This document shows positions 62,096-64,000 of a stretch of DNA of 64,000 nt, in pieces. The stretch lies in NCBI RefSeq assembly GCF_035593265.1, contig NZ_CP141614.1, forward strand, positions 1,550,001 to 1,614,000, read 5' to 3'. The notes below the pieces were generated by a model, which saw nothing but the letters and a program-made list of their open reading frames with translations, made no database searches and was not told where the DNA came from. The stretch is from Limnochorda sp. LNt (lineage in GTDB: Bacteria; Bacillota; Limnochordia; Limnochordales; Geochordaceae). Position 1 is the stretch's first letter, and each line of letters starts with the position of its first letter. A program made the translations under genes and the position numbers.

Positions 62096-64000
62096 CGGCA
62101 AGCTCCACCACCCCCTCGCCGGCCACCTGGGCACCCGGCGTCACCTCGGCGAAGGAGATGACGGGCAGGCGCGGCAGCGAGCGCTCGATGAGGCGACGCA
62201 GGTAGCGCCGCACCGACGGCGAGCAGAGCACCACGGCCCGCCGCCCTCGAGCGGCCGCCGCCTCCTGCAGCCGGCCCAGCTCCCGGACGAGCCGGCTCAC
62301 GAAGTCGGGCTCCAGTGGCGCCGCGGGCGAGGCGGCCAGCTCCTCGAGCTTGCGTTCCAGGCCGGGGCTCAGCGTGATGACGGGGATGACACCGTCGTCG
62401 TCGCCGTACAGGCGGGAGATGTGACGGGCCAGTGCCATGCGCACCCGCTCCGTCAGGGTGTCGGGGTCCCGGCTCTCCCGGGCGGCGTCGGCCAGGGCCT
62501 CCAGGATGGTGACCAGATCCCGGATGGGCACGCCTTCCTGCAGGAGGTTCTGCAGCACCTTCTGGACCTCGCCGACCGTCAGCAATTCCGGAATCAGCTC
62601 CTCCACCACGGCCGAGTGGGTGGTCTTGACGTGGTCCAACAGCTGCCGGGTCTCCTGCCGCCCCAGCAGCTCGGCCGCGTGGCGGTGCAGCAGCTCGCTC
62701 AGGTGGGTGGCCAGCACCGACGGGGCGTCGACGACCGTGCAGCCCAGCAGTTCGGCCTGCTCCCGCTGCTCCTGGGCGATCCAAACCGCGGGCAGGCCGA
62801 AGGCCGGCTCGCGCGTGCGCACGCCGCTCAGCCTCTCCAACCCCTCGCCGGCATCCATGGCCAGCAGGTGGTGCGGCATCAGCTCGCCCCGCCCCACCTC
62901 CACGCCCCGCAGCTTGATGACGTAGACGTTGGGCTTGAGCTGCACGTTGTCGCGGATGCGGATGGGCGGCACCACCAGCCCCAGCTCCAGCGCCACCTGC
63001 CGGCGCACCATCGTGATCCGGTCCAGCAGCTCGGCCCCATGGGCCTGATCCACCAGGGGGATGAGGCTGTAGCCGATCTCGAGCTCGACGGGGTCGGTCT
63101 GGAGCAGGCTCATGACCGACTCCGGCCGCTTGGCCTCCTCCCGCTCTCGCTCGATGGCGGCCAGCCGCTCCCGCTCGGCCGCCTGGCGTTGATACTGCGC
63201 CAGCAGGTAGGAGGCCCCCGCCGAGGCCCCCGCCAGCACCAGGAAAGGCAGCGTGGGCAAGCCGGGCACCAGACCCAGCGCGACCAGGATGCCGGCGGCT
63301 GCCCCCAGGGTGCGGGGCTGGCTGAAGAGCTGGCGGGTCAGGTCCTGGCCCATGTTCTGCTCGGAGGCCGCGCGGGTGACGATGAGGCCCGTCGCCGTCG
63401 AGACCAGCAGGGCCGGGATCTGGGTGACGAGGCCGTCGCCCACGGTCAGCAGGGTGTAACGCTGCATCGCCTCGCCCATCTCGAGGCCCCGCTGCAACAC
63501 GCCCACCCCGAGGCCGCCGAGGATGTTGATGAGGGTGATGACGACGCTGGCGATGGCGTCGCCCTTGACGAACTTGCTGGCGCCGTCCATCGCCCCGTAG
63601 AAGTCCGCCTCCCGCTCGATGCTCTGGCGGCGGGCCCGGGCCTCCTGCTCGGTGATGAGGCCCGCGTTGAGGTCGGCGTCGATGCTCATCTGCTTGCCGG
63701 GCATGGCGTCGAGGGTGAAGCGTGCCGCCACCTCGGCCACGCGCTCGGCGCCCCGGGTGATGACGATGAACTGGATGACCACCAGGATCAGGAAGATGAT
63801 GAAGCCGACCAGGTAGTTGCCACCCACGACGAAGTGGCCGAAAGCCTCGATGATGCGCCCGGCGTAGCCGCGCAGCAGGATGAGCCGGGTCGACGAGATG
63901 TTGAGGGCCAGCCGAAACAGGGTGACCACCAGCAACAGCGACGGGAAGACGGAAAACTGCAGGGGATCGCGGACGTTCATCGTCAGCAGCAGCACCAGCA
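62085..64000 (-). CDS. flhA: Flagellar type III export component FlhA (N-terminus outside window)
   Basis: The C-terminal 638 residues; the start lies beyond 64000. Several membrane helices run to about the middle; the FHIPEP signature region contains ALNISSTRLILLRG and the FGHFVVGGNYLVGFIIFLIL helix; AVPGKQ-like DAMPGKQMSIDADLNAG is the characteristic loop; VSTATGLIVTRAASE follows. The cytoplasmic export-gate domain covers about the last 330 residues (NVYVIKLRGVEVGRGEL, RRYLRRLIERSLPRLPVIS). Overlaps flhF by 11 nt. Confidence 0.95.
   Translation of the reverse strand, partial: LVLLLTMNVRDPLQFSVFPSLLLVVTLFRLALNISSTRLILLRGYAGRIIEAFGHFVVGGNYLVGFIIFLILVVIQFIVITRGAERVAEVAARFTLDAMPGKQMSIDADLNAGLITEQEARARRQSIEREADFYGAMDGASKFVKGDAIASVVITLINILGGLGVGVLQRGLEMGEAMQRYTLLTVGDGLVTQIPALLVSTATGLIVTRAASEQNMGQDLTRQLFSQPRTLGAAAGILVALGLVPGLPTLPFLVLAGASAGASYLLAQYQRQAAERERLAAIEREREEAKRPESVMSLLQTDPVELEIGYSLIPLVDQAHGAELLDRITMVRRQVALELGLVVPPIRIRDNVQLKPNVYVIKLRGVEVGRGELMPHHLLAMDAGEGLERLSGVRTREPAFGLPAVWIAQEQREQAELLGCTVVDAPSVLATHLSELLHRHAAELLGRQETRQLLDHVKTTHSAVVEELIPELLTVGEVQKVLQNLLQEGVPIRDLVTILEALADAARESRDPDTLTERVRMALARHISRLYGDDDGVIPVITLSPGLERKLEELAASPAAPLEPDFVSRLVRELGRLQEAAAARGRRAVVLCSPSVRRYLRRLIERSLPRLPVISFAEVTPGAQVAGEGVVELADAS

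Overview
The window is about 70% G+C and nearly every gene lies on the minus strand, so transcription runs from high to low coordinates. The gene set is that of an endospore-forming Firmicute (sigH, the spoIIAA-spoIIAB-sigF operon, dacF, spoIIM, spoVK). It also carries exbB-exbD-tonB and an SLH/coiled-coil/terminal-helix protein built like an outer-membrane tether. A high-GC, flagellated, sporulating Firmicute with two membranes points to the class Limnochordia or a close relative. This placement is inferred from gene content, not from a phylogeny.

Layout, left to right. 1-516: sigH (3' part outside the window). 796-1339: speD with its own sigma-A promoter. 1336-9874: a complete trp operon (trpE-G-D-C-F-B-A) ending in a methionine gamma-lyase-like (YnbB) gene, driven by a near-consensus promoter and preceded by a leader with nine GAG triplets that looks like a TRAP target. 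9914-22149: miaB-mutS-mutL-methyltransferase-miaA-spoVK, a GTPase/membrane-protein pair, then dapF-dapL. 22161-29472: the envelope cluster exbB-exbD-tonB, a large exported CARDB/cohesin-like protein, the SLH tether candidate and a membrane-anchored spermidine-synthase-like protein. 29666-31078: an orphan amino-acid ABC ATPase and a GNAT acetyltransferase. 31220-37187: the sporulation block DUF3866-spoIIM-deoB-dacF-spoIIAA-spoIIAB-sigF. 37223-49393: the translation/RNA block rimP-nusA-ylxR-ylxQ-infB-DUF503-rbfA-nrnA-truB-ribF-rpsO-pnp. 49412-57741: rpsB-tsf-pyrH-frr-(PASTA-like)-uppS-cdsA-rseP-proS. 57738-64000: the end of the flagellar/chemotaxis operon flhA-flhF-flhG-pilZ-sigD followed by two small genes, one in the swrB position.

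The genes are tightly packed, with many 4-nt ATGA/GTGA overlaps that imply translational coupling. No tRNA, rRNA, CRISPR array or insertion sequence was seen, and nothing suggests recent horizontal transfer. The strongest leads are the TRAP-like trp leader with a candidate Shine-Dalgarno-sequestering helix, the TonB/SLH envelope cluster, the hairpin in the rimP-nusA leader, and two possible reading-frame problems (infB linker, truB start).
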